Assembly (NCBI RefSeq): GCF_023228785.1
Contig: NZ_JALOAN010000014.1
Location: forward strand, 1 to 54,871
Direction of reading: 5' to 3'
Source: Sulfurimonas sp.
GTDB taxonomy: Bacteria; Campylobacterota; Campylobacteria; Campylobacterales; Sulfurimonadaceae
DNA length: 54,871 bases
Below, piece after piece: positions 1-9,354 of this stretch (the first letter of the stretch is position 1; each line of letters starts with the position of its first letter). The translations under genes were made by a program, and so were the position numbers. The notes below the pieces were generated by a model. It saw only the letters and a program-made list of their open reading frames with translations. It was not told the origin of the DNA and searched no databases.

Positions 1-25
1 AGCCTTCTTTATAATTACTACTCAT
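1..25 (-). CDS. possible 5' end of a divergent gene, cut by the window edge
   Basis: An ATG on the minus strand (25-23) opens a frame that runs off the left edge after eight codons (MSSNYKEG). A purine-rich AGGG lies just upstream of it, and a TACAAT -10-like hexamer reads on the minus strand at 58-63. Too little is visible to name a product. The call rests only on a plausible start, leader and -10 spacing, so it is weak. Confidence 0.3.
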
Positions 26-171
26 CAAAGCCCTATATTACGAAGTTTTATGACGGTATTGTACCATTTTAGGGATTAAAAGAACCCTTATTTAAGAGTT
101 CTTTTAGAAAGTTCTTTCACAGTCTCTCTGCGTTGGAGTGTATATAAGTTTATTTAGATTTATATGCATTA

Positions 172-186
172 CCACGCGGAGCGTGG
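172..186. repeat. short perfect palindrome (dispersed REP-like sequence)
   Basis: CCACGC-GGA-GCGTGG is a perfect 6-bp stem with a 3-base loop, followed by GAACGAG. The GC-rich block stands out from the AT-rich surroundings. As I recall, this palindrome with a flanking GGAACGAG is a dispersed repeat in many bacterial genomes. It lies in the 218-bp gap between the possible divergent start at 25 and the radical SAM gene. The rest of that gap holds only a possible -10 (TATGCT, 215-220). Confidence 0.6.
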
Positions 187-249
187 GAACGAGAATACTT
201 AGTTTCACTCTCTTTATGCTAAAGTTGTAGACAAATTTTAGGAGTGCTT

Positions 250-1113
250 ATGAAGTTTCATCGTGTTCATGTTGAAGTGACAAATATTTGTGGTCTTGCT
301 TGTAGTTTTTGTCCTCCTAAAGTAAATCCTTCAAAGACTATGACATTAGAGTTTTTTGAAGAAACCATTGTTCAATTAAAGCCTTATACAAGATCTCTTG
401 CTCTTCATGTTATGGGAGATCCTCTGCTTCTCTCAAACCTTGTCCATTACTTAGATCTAGCCAAAAAACACAACTTTGAAGTGGAGCTCACAACAAGTGG
501 TTACTTTTTACCAAACCACGATGCAAAAACTCTCTTTCACGACTCTGTTCGCCAACTAAATATCTCGCTAAACAGCTTCAATAAAAACAGCCTAAATCTT
601 AGTTTTGATGACTATATGAACTCTGTCCTAGATCTCTGCTCAAAAAAGCTTCAAAACTACCCAAAACCATTTATAAATCTTCGTCTTTGGAACCTTCAAG
701 ACTCTTCAGTCGCAGATCCATACAACGACCAAGTTTTTGGAAAACTTAACTCTTTTTTTAACATTGATCTAAGCACTCATCACCAAAACAAAAAAGAGTC
801 TCTTCGCTTAGCTTCAAAAATACTACTAAACTTTGATAGCTATTTTGAGTGGCCATCATTAAAGAGTTCTCACAACAGTGACGCACCTTGTTATGGGCTT
901 TCTTCTCATATTGGGATCCTCTCAGATGGAACTGTAGTTCCATGTTGTCTTGATGGAGATGGTGTTATAAACCTTGGAAACTTACATCACAAGAGTTTAA
1001 AAGATATTCTTACTTCACAAAGATCTACAGAGATTATAGAGGGTTTTAAAGATGGTGTTGCAGTAGAAGAGTTATGTAAAAAATGTAGCTATAAAGATAG
1101 GTTTAAAACTTAG
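250..1113 (+). CDS. radical SAM/SPASM domain protein
   Basis: A 287-residue radical SAM enzyme. The N-terminal CxxxCxxC motif (C14, C18, C21 in CGLACSFC) holds the SAM-cleaving [4Fe-4S] cluster. A C-terminal cysteine-rich SPASM-type region (CYGL, PCCLDGDG, LCKKC) should hold auxiliary clusters. Families of this shape modify peptides or mature other enzymes, but the substrate here is unknown. The frame is open from a GTG at 244. ATG 250 is chosen because AGGAG at 240-244 sits at a normal distance from it. The 3' end overlaps the convergent kinase gene by 4 bp. No maturase partner or precursor peptide is visible nearby. Confidence 0.85.
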   Translation: MKFHRVHVEVTNICGLACSFCPPKVNPSKTMTLEFFEETIVQLKPYTRSLALHVMGDPLLLSNLVHYLDLAKKHNFEVELTTSGYFLPNHDAKTLFHDSVRQLNISLNSFNKNSLNLSFDDYMNSVLDLCSKKLQNYPKPFINLRLWNLQDSSVADPYNDQVFGKLNSFFNIDLSTHHQNKKESLRLASKILLNFDSYFEWPSLKSSHNSDAPCYGLSSHIGILSDGTVVPCCLDGDGVINLGNLHHKSLKDILTSQRSTEIIEGFKDGVAVEELCKKCSYKDRFKT

Positions 1114-2345
1114 TTCTTCTCTTGTAGTGTAAAGATATTTAAGCCATCTCTATACTTATACGCTAACTCATACCCATTCGCACTAATGATATTTTCAACT
1201 ATATATAGTCCTAGTCCAAAGCCTTGATCTACTTCTCTTTTGTCTGGGCTAAAAAACGGCTCATAATATCTCTCAAGATCATATTTCAGTGCTTCACCTC
1301 TATTTACAAATATAATTTTTATACCATCTGTTTTTATAACCACCTCTTTGTCTGGTGAATATTTTATTGCGTTGTCTATAAGATTTTTTACAGCTATGCT
1401 AAAGAGTTTAAAGTCAACTCTTATGTTGATATTTTCAAACTCTCTTACTACACTTTTTTCATCGCACATCAGCAGATCTGTTGCATTGTCTATAATATCT
1501 TCTAAGTGATACTCTCTTAGCTCAACTCTCTTTTTAGTAGAGATAAGCTCCTCAATAGAAGCGAATTCATTTATGAGTGATTCTAGTCTGTAAAAAACCT
1601 TTTGCATCTTAAGGTTGTTCTCTTTTGTAGATGCAAGTTCTGTTAAGAACTTCCCCTTTGTGATGGGCGTTTTTAACTCATGCATGATGTTTCTTATAAA
1701 AACATTTCTAGAGTCTCTTAGTTTTTTTAGCTTTTTTGCAGACCTATCAAACTCATTTGCAAGAAGCGAGATCTCATCTTTTTTCTCACTCGCACAAGAG
1801 ATATCAAACTCCTCATCTCCAAGATTTTCAACCTTTTGCTTTAAACTCTTTAATGGTTTTAGCTTCTTTAGAGTTGTAAGATAGAGAAATAAAAACACAA
1901 AAAAAACAAATATAAAAAGAGCAAATATAAGATGGCTATAGCTCTGCAACTCATTGTTGTTTAACAAAAGAGCATCACCTCTTTTACTTTGTATGTAGAT
2001 ATAGTGTTTACCATCGAGTTTTAACTCTTGTATCTGCATATGATTTTTATGTTTTTTATGTGATTTTTGAGATTGTAAGTTTGGATTTTTTAGTATTTTT
2101 TGTTCTATATCTGGGCTTATTACGGAGTAATTAAGAAGTTCTAAATCTTCTTGAAGCTCTTTTGTTATACCACGATGTTTAAACTCTCTAATAAACATTC
2201 TTATTGCTTGCATATTTCTTTTTTGAGTGGAAAATTCTTCTCTTTGTTCACTCACTTTATACAAGATCCCAAAGCTTAGTAAAACTAAAAGTAGTGCAAT
2301 AAAAAAAGTTATGCTTATAAAAAAAGTTATCGAATTTCTATTCAT
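1110..2345 (-). CDS. sensor histidine kinase, Cpx-like
   Basis: A membrane histidine kinase of 411 residues. Two membrane segments (about 8-30 and 135-157) flank a periplasmic loop containing a basic, His-rich stretch (QSQKSHKKHKNHMQ). A HAMP-like linker follows, then the H-box (MHELKTPI, phospho-accepting H222), the N-box (NLIDNAIKYS) and the glycine-rich ATP lid (GFGLGLYIVENI). It overlaps its response regulator by 4 bp and is third in an operon behind the Spy-like gene. The His-rich loop could sense metal or envelope damage, as CpxA-type systems do. That is inference; the kinase call itself is firm. Confidence 0.9.
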   Translation of the reverse strand: MNRNSITFFISITFFIALLLVLLSFGILYKVSEQREEFSTQKRNMQAIRMFIREFKHRGITKELQEDLELLNYSVISPDIEQKILKNPNLQSQKSHKKHKNHMQIQELKLDGKHYIYIQSKRGDALLLNNNELQSYSHLIFALFIFVFFVFLFLYLTTLKKLKPLKSLKQKVENLGDEEFDISCASEKKDEISLLANEFDRSAKKLKKLRDSRNVFIRNIMHELKTPITKGKFLTELASTKENNLKMQKVFYRLESLINEFASIEELISTKKRVELREYHLEDIIDNATDLLMCDEKSVVREFENINIRVDFKLFSIAVKNLIDNAIKYSPDKEVVIKTDGIKIIFVNRGEALKYDLERYYEPFFSPDKREVDQGFGLGLYIVENIISANGYELAYKYRDGLNIFTLQEKN

Positions 2346-3013
2346 TCTATCAACTTATATCCCATACCTCTGATGGTTAGGAAGTGTTTTGGATTTTTAG
2401 GATCATCTTCTATCTTGCTTCTGATCCTATTTACTATCACGGCGATACTTGAGCTATCTTCATCGCCACAAAACAAGTCACAGCTTTCTAAAATATCATA
2501 TCTTGAAACTACAAAACCTTTTCTTTTGCACATTAAAGACATCACCCCAAACTCAGCTGGAGTAAATTTTATAAACTTGCCATCTTTTTTTATCTCTTGT
2601 TTTTGTTCATCTAAGACAAAAATTTCTTCTACTTCATCTTCTGGCATATACTTGTTTTTTCGCCTAAGAACTGTTCTTATTCTAACTTCTAACTCTCTTG
2701 GATCATAAGGTTTTGGAAGATAGTCATCAGCACCTAGTTCAAGTGCTATAACTTTGTCTGTTATGTCGCTTCTTGCACTTGAGATTATAATGGGAATATC
2801 GTACTTTGAGGTTAACTCTTTACAAACTTCTAAGCCATCCATGCCAGGAAGAGTGAGATCTAGTATGACTAGATCAAACTCCGCTAGAGCAATAGCACTC
2901 AAAGCTATAAATGGATCTTCAAAATTTGTAACTTTGATGTTAAATTTCGCTAAGTACTGAGTCAGTACTTCAGCTAGATCTCTATCATCTTCCACCATTG
3001 CAATTTTTAGCAT
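2342..3013 (-). CDS. OmpR/CpxR-family response regulator
   Basis: A 223-residue DNA-binding response regulator. The receiver domain (1-120) has the acidic pocket (VEDD), phospho-acceptor D52 (LVILDLTLPG) and the conserved lysine (LPKPYDP). The C-terminal winged helix (about 130-223) ends in the typical IRGMGYKLIE. It lies between the Spy-like gene, which it overlaps by 29 bp, and its kinase, which it overlaps by 4 bp, so the three are co-transcribed. The phased TTAAC repeats at 3502-3539 upstream of the operon are the natural candidate for its binding site. Confidence 0.92.
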   Translation of the reverse strand: MLKIAMVEDDRDLAEVLTQYLAKFNIKVTNFEDPFIALSAIALAEFDLVILDLTLPGMDGLEVCKELTSKYDIPIIISSARSDITDKVIALELGADDYLPKPYDPRELEVRIRTVLRRKNKYMPEDEVEEIFVLDEQKQEIKKDGKFIKFTPAEFGVMSLMCKRKGFVVSRYDILESCDLFCGDEDSSSIAVIVNRIRSKIEDDPKNPKHFLTIRGMGYKLIE

Positions 3014-3458
3014 TACAATTTTTACCTCTATTTTTTTTCATAATATCTTTCATGTCAAGCATAGTTCTTAAGTCTTTCTTTTGAGAAGAGTTTAAAACTT
3101 TATATACTTTTTCAATCATATCAGCTTTGCGCTCTATTTTTGCATCTCTATTTTGTTTTGCTAACTTTATAAACTCTTTTTTATCAAAAGAAGTCTCTGA
3201 AAATGCTTTGCTAGGATTTGGCATATTTTGCTTGCTCTCTTTAACTATAGAGACAACGTCGGCTCTTTGCTTGTCTGTGAGATCTAGCTTCATTACCATA
3301 CCTACAAACATATGAGAACCTTTATGTTTGTTGTTATTTTGCTTCATCTTGCACGATTTTTCATTTCCATGATGTTTACCCTTATGTCCGTCATAAGCCA
3401 TCGCCGATGTAGCTAAAAGTAGTGCAGTTGTTAAACCTAAGATTATTTTTTTGTTCAT
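2985..3458 (-). CDS. Spy/CpxP-like periplasmic stress protein
   Basis: A 157-residue secreted protein with a clean signal peptide (MNKKIILGLTTALLLATSAMA). A His/Lys-rich segment follows (DGHKGKHHGNEKSCKMK), then a helical region carrying LTDKQR, the family's LTxxQ motif. The C-terminus is rich in Lys, Asn and Cys. The open frame extends 17 codons further upstream, but ATG 3458 has AGGAG at proper spacing and starts the signal peptide. CpxP/Spy proteins act as periplasmic chaperones or feedback inhibitors of the partner kinase. Here the gene is first in an operon with its regulator and kinase, which fits that role. The His-rich part suggests metal binding. Confidence 0.8.
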   Translation of the reverse strand: MNKKIILGLTTALLLATSAMAYDGHKGKHHGNEKSCKMKQNNNKHKGSHMFVGMVMKLDLTDKQRADVVSIVKESKQNMPNPSKAFSETSFDKKEFIKLAKQNRDAKIERKADMIEKVYKVLNSSQKKDLRTMLDMKDIMKKNRGKNCNAKNCNGGR

Positions 3459-3484
3459 TGTGAACTCCTTTGTTTGATGAGAGA

Positions 3485-3539
3485 AGTATAGACTCACCAC
3501 ATTAACCATATGTTAATTGGAGTTTAACGAACGATTAAC
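3485..3539 (-). promoter_or_regulatory. promoter with four phased TTAAC repeats (CpxR-type box)
   Basis: On the + strand TTAAC, TTAAT, TTAAC and TTAAC start at 3502, 3513, 3524 and 3535, exactly 11 bp apart. A minus-strand -10 (TATACT, 3485-3490) lies just downstream of the array relative to the Spy-like gene. OmpR-family regulators bind pairs of half-sites 11 bp apart, and the known CpxR site is two GTAAA-like half-sites. Read on the minus strand these are GTTAA repeats covering roughly -24 to -61. Confidence 0.6.
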
Positions 3540-3544
3540 AAGAT

Positions 3545-3862
3545 CTAGCTTGAGACTACTTTTAAACCGATGATAGAGAGTACGAGAGTTGAGATAAAAA
3601 AGACTCTTGCAAAACTTAGTGTTTCTGCAAAAAAGAAGATGCCAAAGATTGCAACTCCTGCAGCTCCGATACCTGTCCACACAGCATAGGCAGTTCCAAC
3701 TGGGATAACTTGCATAGCTTTAGTTAAAAAGAAAAAAGAAAAAGCAGCTGCAATTACAAAAGCTAGAGTAAATCCAAGCTTTGTAAAGCCATCTGAGAGC
3801 TTTAAAAATGTTGCAAAAAGTATCTCAAAGAGTCCTGCTAAAACTAACCAAAACCACGCCAT
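3545..3862 (-). CDS. small multidrug resistance exporter, SugE/Gdx type
   Basis: A 105-residue SMR-family transporter with four predicted membrane helices. The essential glutamate E13 in helix 1 (LAGLFEI) and the PVGTAYAVWTGIGAAG segment match the SugE/Gdx branch better than EmrE. That branch exports guanidinium, or quaternary ammonium compounds in some members, in exchange for protons. The start overlaps the stop of the TolC-family gene by 1 bp, so it is translated with the RND efflux operon. No guanidine riboswitch is visible upstream, because the preceding DNA is coding. Whether it works alone or as a pair cannot be told. Confidence 0.85.
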   Translation of the reverse strand: MAWFWLVLAGLFEILFATFLKLSDGFTKLGFTLAFVIAAAFSFFFLTKAMQVIPVGTAYAVWTGIGAAGVAIFGIFFFAETLSFARVFFISTLVLSIIGLKVVSS

Positions 3863-5103
3863 TATTCGGCCACGACTCTACGAAGAGTTTTATAAGCTAC
3901 ATAGAGATTATAGTATGCATTATTATCTGCATTTGTAGCTTGAGTTAGGCTAGTTTGTGAGACTAAAAGTGTAAGTGTATCTACATCTCCATAACTATAT
4001 CTATCTGCAGTGATACGGTAGTTCTCCTCTGCACTCTCTTTTGCTTTTTTTGCCACGACTTTAGCACTCTTTGCTACTATAAGATCTTGATAAGCCTTTG
4101 TTAACTGACTAGCTAGATCTAGCTTTAGTTGATTTAACTCATAGTTTTGTTGATTATCTTTTTCTAAAAGAGCTTTTTGTGCGGCAAAATCTTTTCCACC
4201 TGAGTAGAGATTCCATGAAATATTTACACTATAAGTTGTTTGATCTTTTGGTTGGACTATATTTGTTCCTGATTTTCTCTCTTTATCGTTTAGATCATAT
4301 CTTGCAAGCAGATCTACACTTGGAAGATATCTACCTTCTACTGCATCTCTTTGAGCAACAAGAGATTTGCTTTTAAACATCATTGCTTTTATCTCGCTAC
4401 GATTGTGCATCATCTCTTCTTGGAGCTCCTCTATATTTGTAACCTCATCAACACTTGCATCAAAGTCAGAAATAGTCTCATCTTTTGAAATCTTTGTAGC
4501 TATGATATTTTCTAGTGCGCTCTTTGCAACCACAAAGTCACTCTTTGCTTTTATAAGAGCTTGTTCTGACTTTAGTCTCTCAACATCAATCATTAGCAGA
4601 TCATTTTTTGCGATGATCCCTTGTTCGTACCTATTGTTCGTATCATCATACTGTTTTGTAAGTGAAGCAAACTCTGCTTCTTGTGAGACTATAAGTTTCT
4701 GCGCTTTTAAGTAGTTTGTATAAGCTACTATAACATCTAACTTTAGATCTGCTACTACTGCCTTTGATTCAAGTCTAGCAGACATAATCTCTGCCTCTTT
4801 AGAGTCTATGGTTGAAGAGTCAGTAAAACCTCTAAAGAGATTGTACTTTAGACTTAGATTATAGTTATGAGTTGGACTAAAGGAAAAGGCTGTTGTTTTC
4901 TCTAGCTCTTTATATTCAAAACCTGCATCAAGAGTTGGATGATAAGCAGAACTTGCTTCATCTTTTTTAAGCTCATTATACTTGACATTGCTCTTAGATA
5001 TCATAGACTTTGGAGAGTTTTGCAGTGCTAACTCCAAGGATTCTTCTAGTGTCAAACCAAAAAGTGTAGTATAAAAAAATACAAATATTAGTGCAATTCT
5101 CAT
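3862..5103 (-). CDS. TolC-family outer-membrane efflux protein
   Basis: A 413-residue outer-membrane channel of the TolC/OEP family. It has an N-terminal signal peptide (to about residue 17, FGLTLEESLELALQ), and two repeated alpha-helical halves containing the LYNLFRG-like and NLYSGG-like beta elements. It should form the outer-membrane duct of the tripartite pump encoded just upstream. Its start overlaps the RND permease stop by 4 bp (ATGA), which indicates translational coupling. At 413 residues it is about the usual length for the family. Substrates cannot be read from the sequence. Confidence 0.9.
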   Translation of the reverse strand: MRIALIFVFFYTTLFGLTLEESLELALQNSPKSMISKSNVKYNELKKDEASSAYHPTLDAGFEYKELEKTTAFSFSPTHNYNLSLKYNLFRGFTDSSTIDSKEAEIMSARLESKAVVADLKLDVIVAYTNYLKAQKLIVSQEAEFASLTKQYDDTNNRYEQGIIAKNDLLMIDVERLKSEQALIKAKSDFVVAKSALENIIATKISKDETISDFDASVDEVTNIEELQEEMMHNRSEIKAMMFKSKSLVAQRDAVEGRYLPSVDLLARYDLNDKERKSGTNIVQPKDQTTYSVNISWNLYSGGKDFAAQKALLEKDNQQNYELNQLKLDLASQLTKAYQDLIVAKSAKVVAKKAKESAEENYRITADRYSYGDVDTLTLLVSQTSLTQATNADNNAYYNLYVAYKTLRRVVAE

Positions 5104-8100
5104 GAGATCTCCTTTGCATTTTCATCTTTTTTAAAACTTAAAAATAGATACAAAAGTGCTGGTGTTACTAAGATAGTAAAAAGCATAGAAAGAGCCAATC
5201 CACCAGTGATAACTGAACCTAAACCTCTATAAAACTCACTTCCAGGTCCTGGTACTAAAACAAGTGGTAACATTCCAAAAACCGAAGTTAGTGAACTCAT
5301 AAAGATAGGTCTAAGTCTTGAGCTAGTAGCCTCAACTATAGCCTCTTTGTAAGCCATGGCACTATGTTTGATGTTATTTAGTGACTGATGAACTATCAAA
5401 ATAGCGTTGTTTACAACGATACCGATAAGTATGATAAACCCTAACATTGTTAGAACATCTAGTGGTTGTGGAGCTACATACATATTTGTAAGTTTTAGCC
5501 CAATAAATCCTCCAGCAGTAGCCATAGGAACTGTAAACATAATGACAAGTGGATACAAGAAGTTAGCAAAGAGTGCGCTCATTAAAAGATATATAATAAC
5601 TAGCGCAAAAAGGAGATTATACTTCATAGACTCTATAGTCTCGGCTAGTTTATCCGCCTTTCCTGCTAGTTTTACCTTTGTGGAGTCTTGTAGCATTGTC
5701 TCAGGTACTGTTTCTTTGACAATAGCAGCCAACCTCTCAATACTCTCTTCAAGTGTCATAGTAGTTGGTGGTGTCACTTGAAGTGTTATGGTTCTTTTTC
5801 CCTCAACGTGACGAATCTTAGTGATACTTGTAGTATGTTGCAGATGCGCGAGTTCAGAGATAGGAACGAGTCCTGCATTTGGAGTTGCTATTTGAGTTAA
5901 ATATAGTGCTTCTGGCGAATTAATAAGCTCATCGTCTGATTTTAGTATCAGATCTATTGACTTCGCTCCATCTGCTGTATATTCACTAATTTTTCTACCA
6001 TCAAGCAGTACATCTGCTGCAAAACCAAAACTTCTACTACTCATTCCAACACTTGCAAGGGCATTTCTATCTGGAAGAAGCAGAGCCTCTGGAAAAAGAA
6101 CTTCTATGGATGGAACTGGGCGAGTTTGAGCGCCTTTCATACCTTGAGAAATCGCACCAAAGAGCATTCCTCCGATTTGAGTTAGTTTTTCCATATCTTG
6201 ACCGCTTATGTCGATATCGATATTTCTACCCTCGCCTATTCCTTGCTCAAACACACCTCTTTGAAGCGAGATACCAAATATTCCAGGAAAGCTATTTACC
6301 GCTGGCATCATAAAAGGAACATACTCTGCCGCTCTACTCTCCTCTGTGGAGATCATTCCTTGAATAATAAGATCTTGATATGAGACATAAAATGTATGCT
6401 TAATAGGTGGAATGCCACCCACATCTTTACTATAGTGAGGTTTCATATGTTCGTGAAGCTTTTTTCCTATATCTTTTTTCTCATCTTCTGAGAGTCCTGG
6501 AGGTGGAATGAGTATGTTCATCACTAAGTTTTGGTTACCTTGTGGTAAGTACTCCATCTTTGGGAAAAAGATGAAAATCAAAAATCCTGAGAGGGCTCCC
6601 ATAGATATGATTGTTACAAACTGATTGATTCTTTTTTTTAAACTCCACTCAACTGCACCCATAAAAAAAGCACCAACTTTTTTTGCCATAGCTACCAAAA
6701 AAGAATCCCTTGGCTTACTAGCTACTTCATGCTCTTTTTCATGATCTACTTTGCTCACCTTTAAAAACTGAGTCCATAACATTGGTATAACAGAGATAGA
6801 TACAAAAAGAGAGAATGTGATAGCAGCAGTAACTGCAATGGCGATATCTTTAAAGAGTTGTCCTGCTTCTGATTGTAAAAATATAACAGGCAAGAAAACT
6901 GCAATGGTTGTAAGTGCAGATGCGACTAAAGCACCCCAAACTTCCACAGTTCCATCGTGTGCAGCCTCAAATGGTTTTTTACCCATCTTTAAGTGTCTAT
7001 CGATGTTCTCTAAAACAACGATGGCACTATCAAGCAACATCCCCACGGCAAAAGAGATTCCAGCTAGTGAGATGGTATTTAGACTTCTATCCATCGCACT
7101 CAAAACTATAAAAGTCGCAATTACACTTATAGGAATAGCAGCAGAGACTACAGCAGTAGGTAAAAATGAACGCAAGAAAAGGAGTAAGATAACAATTGCT
7201 AAGACTCCGCCAACTGCAATATTTTGCTGAACTAGCTCGATGGCACCTTGGATATAACCTCTTTGGTCAAAGAACCAGTCAATGTGAATCTTATGTTCTG
7301 GCAAAACATTTGCATTTAAATGGTTAAAAACTTCCTCAACTTGGTTTGTAGTCTCAACAACATTGGCTGATGGCTCCATCCTAACACCATAGATAAGCGC
7401 TTTATTTAACACATCTCCGCTTGACTGTAAGATATTTGCAACTACTTTTGCATGACCTTTTGAGATCTTCGCCACTTCGCCTAAGCGTATGCTTCTTACT
7501 CCATCATTAAAAAGCACCATCTGTTCTAACTCTTCTATGGATTTAAACCTAGCAGAAGTTCTAACGCGATAAGTTCGTCTATCTATGTCCACTGTTCCAG
7601 CGGCTGTATCAATGTTTTCCGCTACTATGGCACTTGCTACTTCATCTATAGTTAAAGAGTGAGCTGCAAGTTTTGCAGGTGAGAGATTTATGTGAAGCTC
7701 ATCTAGTGTTCCACCAGGAACGAAGATCCCAGCAACTCCTTGTATACGCTCAAACTGCTCTTTTATCTCATTGTCTAAAAATGAAAGATATGTGTCTATA
7801 TCTCTATCATTATCATCATCTGCGATAAATCCCATCCATATGGTGGGTGAGGCAGTTGAACCTGCTGATTGGATAATTGGTTTTTCAACATTCTCAGGAT
7901 AATTTTCAACCTGATTTAGCTTGTTTGAGACTTCAAGCAGAGCCTTATTCATATCAGTTGAGACATCAAAAGTTAGAGTAATTTCAGACATATTATCTGA
8001 TGCCATAGCTTCATAATGAACTAAACCTGGAGTAGATTTTAGTTGATCTTCTTGTTTTTGAACAATATCTCGCTCGATCTCACTAGGAGTAGCTCCCGGC

Positions 8101-8252
8101 CAAACTGTAATAACACCAATCTCAGGTTCTACAACATTTGGTGTGAGTTTGTATGGAAGCTGCGAAAGAGCCACTAAACCAAACATTATGATTAAGAGAA
8201 CACCCACAAAAATAGTTACGGGTTTTTTGATAGAGAGATCTATAAAGTTCAT
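5100..8252 (-). CDS. RND efflux transporter permease (AcrB/HAE-1-like)
   Basis: A proton-driven inner-membrane pump subunit of 1050 residues, the normal size. The N-terminus (MNFIDLSIKKPVTIFVGVLL) is the usual first helix. Two large periplasmic loops and about 12 membrane segments follow. Transmembrane helix 4 reads FAVGMLLDSAIVVLEN, with D408 in the proton-relay position. Its neighbour is S409, whereas AcrB has an Asp pair there. It sits between the membrane fusion protein (1-bp overlap) and TolC (4-bp overlap), a complete pump operon. The substrate (drug, solvent or fatty acid) is not evident. Confidence 0.92.
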   Translation of the reverse strand: MNFIDLSIKKPVTIFVGVLLIIMFGLVALSQLPYKLTPNVVEPEIGVITVWPGATPSEIERDIVQKQEDQLKSTPGLVHYEAMASDNMSEITLTFDVSTDMNKALLEVSNKLNQVENYPENVEKPIIQSAGSTASPTIWMGFIADDDNDRDIDTYLSFLDNEIKEQFERIQGVAGIFVPGGTLDELHINLSPAKLAAHSLTIDEVASAIVAENIDTAAGTVDIDRRTYRVRTSARFKSIEELEQMVLFNDGVRSIRLGEVAKISKGHAKVVANILQSSGDVLNKALIYGVRMEPSANVVETTNQVEEVFNHLNANVLPEHKIHIDWFFDQRGYIQGAIELVQQNIAVGGVLAIVILLLFLRSFLPTAVVSAAIPISVIATFIVLSAMDRSLNTISLAGISFAVGMLLDSAIVVLENIDRHLKMGKKPFEAAHDGTVEVWGALVASALTTIAVFLPVIFLQSEAGQLFKDIAIAVTAAITFSLFVSISVIPMLWTQFLKVSKVDHEKEHEVASKPRDSFLVAMAKKVGAFFMGAVEWSLKKRINQFVTIISMGALSGFLIFIFFPKMEYLPQGNQNLVMNILIPPPGLSEDEKKDIGKKLHEHMKPHYSKDVGGIPPIKHTFYVSYQDLIIQGMISTEESRAAEYVPFMMPAVNSFPGIFGISLQRGVFEQGIGEGRNIDIDISGQDMEKLTQIGGMLFGAISQGMKGAQTRPVPSIEVLFPEALLLPDRNALASVGMSSRSFGFAADVLLDGRKISEYTADGAKSIDLILKSDDELINSPEALYLTQIATPNAGLVPISELAHLQHTTSITKIRHVEGKRTITLQVTPPTTMTLEESIERLAAIVKETVPETMLQDSTKVKLAGKADKLAETIESMKYNLLFALVIIYLLMSALFANFLYPLVIMFTVPMATAGGFIGLKLTNMYVAPQPLDVLTMLGFIILIGIVVNNAILIVHQSLNNIKHSAMAYKEAIVEATSSRLRPIFMSSLTSVFGMLPLVLVPGPGSEFYRGLGSVITGGLALSMLFTILVTPALLYLFLSFKKDENAKEIS

Positions 8253-9289
8253 CAGTTGCCCTTCTCAACTACGTCCATATTTGGAAAAATTCTCTCATTT
8301 CCTTTTGTAACAACTCTCTGTCCAGGACTAAGTTCATCACTAAGGATTGCAGCCTCATTTTGAGTATAGTTTACTACTTTTATATTTATCATTACAGCTT
8401 TAGCATCTACAACGCTAAAGACTACATAACTGCCAAATCTTTTAATAACTGCATCACGAGGAACTAACAAGACTTTTTGTTTTTTTAGAGTTGGAACTTC
8501 TACATCTATTCGCATTCCCTCAATTAAGCTATTCTCAGATGAAAAAGAGAGTTTAAGTGGAAGTGTTCTACTCGCTGTATCTGCTAATGGAACTATACTT
8601 TTGATGCTAACTTCTAGATCTCTTTCATCTATCTTTGCTTGGAGTTTTTGTCCCTCTTTTAGTATGCCTAAGAGTTGGCTTGGAACATTTACCACAGCCT
8701 CTATACTCTTTGGATCTACTATATTTAAAACACTACTTCCCTCTGTAACCCACTCCCCAACATCTACATTTCTTTTTACAACAATAGCATCAAAGGGTGC
8801 TTTTATGCTCATCTTATCAAGCTGTATATTCATAGATAAAAGTTCAGCTTCTTGTGCCTCTATCTCAGCTTTTAGAGCTTCTAATGTATAAAAAGTAGCA
8901 TCATGTGAACTTTGAGCTATAGAGTTTTTCTCTAGTAGTGCATCTGCTCTTTGGAGATCTTTTTGCTGTTTTGTAAAGTTTGCTAAGTATGAATTTAGCA
9001 TCGCTTTTTTTGCTTTGATATTTGCTTCAAGGATTGAACTATCTAATTTTACTAAAACTTCGCCCTTTTTTACCGCTTGAGACTCTTTTACAAAAACTCT
9101 ACTAACTGCACCTGAACTTTGTGATGCTAGATTTGAGTTGATATCATAGTATAGTGAGCCTACATAGCTTTGTAGAGCTGAGGCATAACCCTCTTTTACA
9201 ACTTGAGTCACTACTAAAGAAGCTCGTGGTTTCTCATCTGCCCCTTGAATGTTTAAAAATATAATTACGCATAATAGTAGGTGTTTCAT
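8252..9289 (-). CDS. RND membrane fusion protein (AcrA/HlyD family)
   Basis: A 345-residue periplasmic adaptor that joins the RND pump to TolC. A short signal peptide (1-17) is followed by the first half of the biotinyl-lipoyl domain (SSGAVSRVFVKESQAVKKGEVLVKLD). An alpha-helical hairpin (about 75-140) comes next, then the second lipoyl half (KAPFDAIVVKRNVDVGEWV) and beta-barrel and membrane-proximal domains. It is first in the efflux operon with the permease, TolC and SMR genes. The signal peptide lacks a clear lipobox cysteine, so it is probably not a lipoprotein. Confidence 0.9.
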   Translation of the reverse strand: MKHLLLCVIIFLNIQGADEKPRASLVVTQVVKEGYASALQSYVGSLYYDINSNLASQSSGAVSRVFVKESQAVKKGEVLVKLDSSILEANIKAKKAMLNSYLANFTKQQKDLQRADALLEKNSIAQSSHDATFYTLEALKAEIEAQEAELLSMNIQLDKMSIKAPFDAIVVKRNVDVGEWVTEGSSVLNIVDPKSIEAVVNVPSQLLGILKEGQKLQAKIDERDLEVSIKSIVPLADTASRTLPLKLSFSSENSLIEGMRIDVEVPTLKKQKVLLVPRDAVIKRFGSYVVFSVVDAKAVMINIKVVNYTQNEAAILSDELSPGQRVVTKGNERIFPNMDVVEKGN

Positions 9290-9354
9290 ATGTTACTGTT
9301 CCTTATATTTACCTTGCTCGAAAGATATCATATCCTCTCTTAATTTATCTTTGT

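Noticed and set aside
244..249. GTG start for the radical SAM gene
   Set aside because: AGGAG at 240-244 overlaps it, while ATG 250 has correct spacing.
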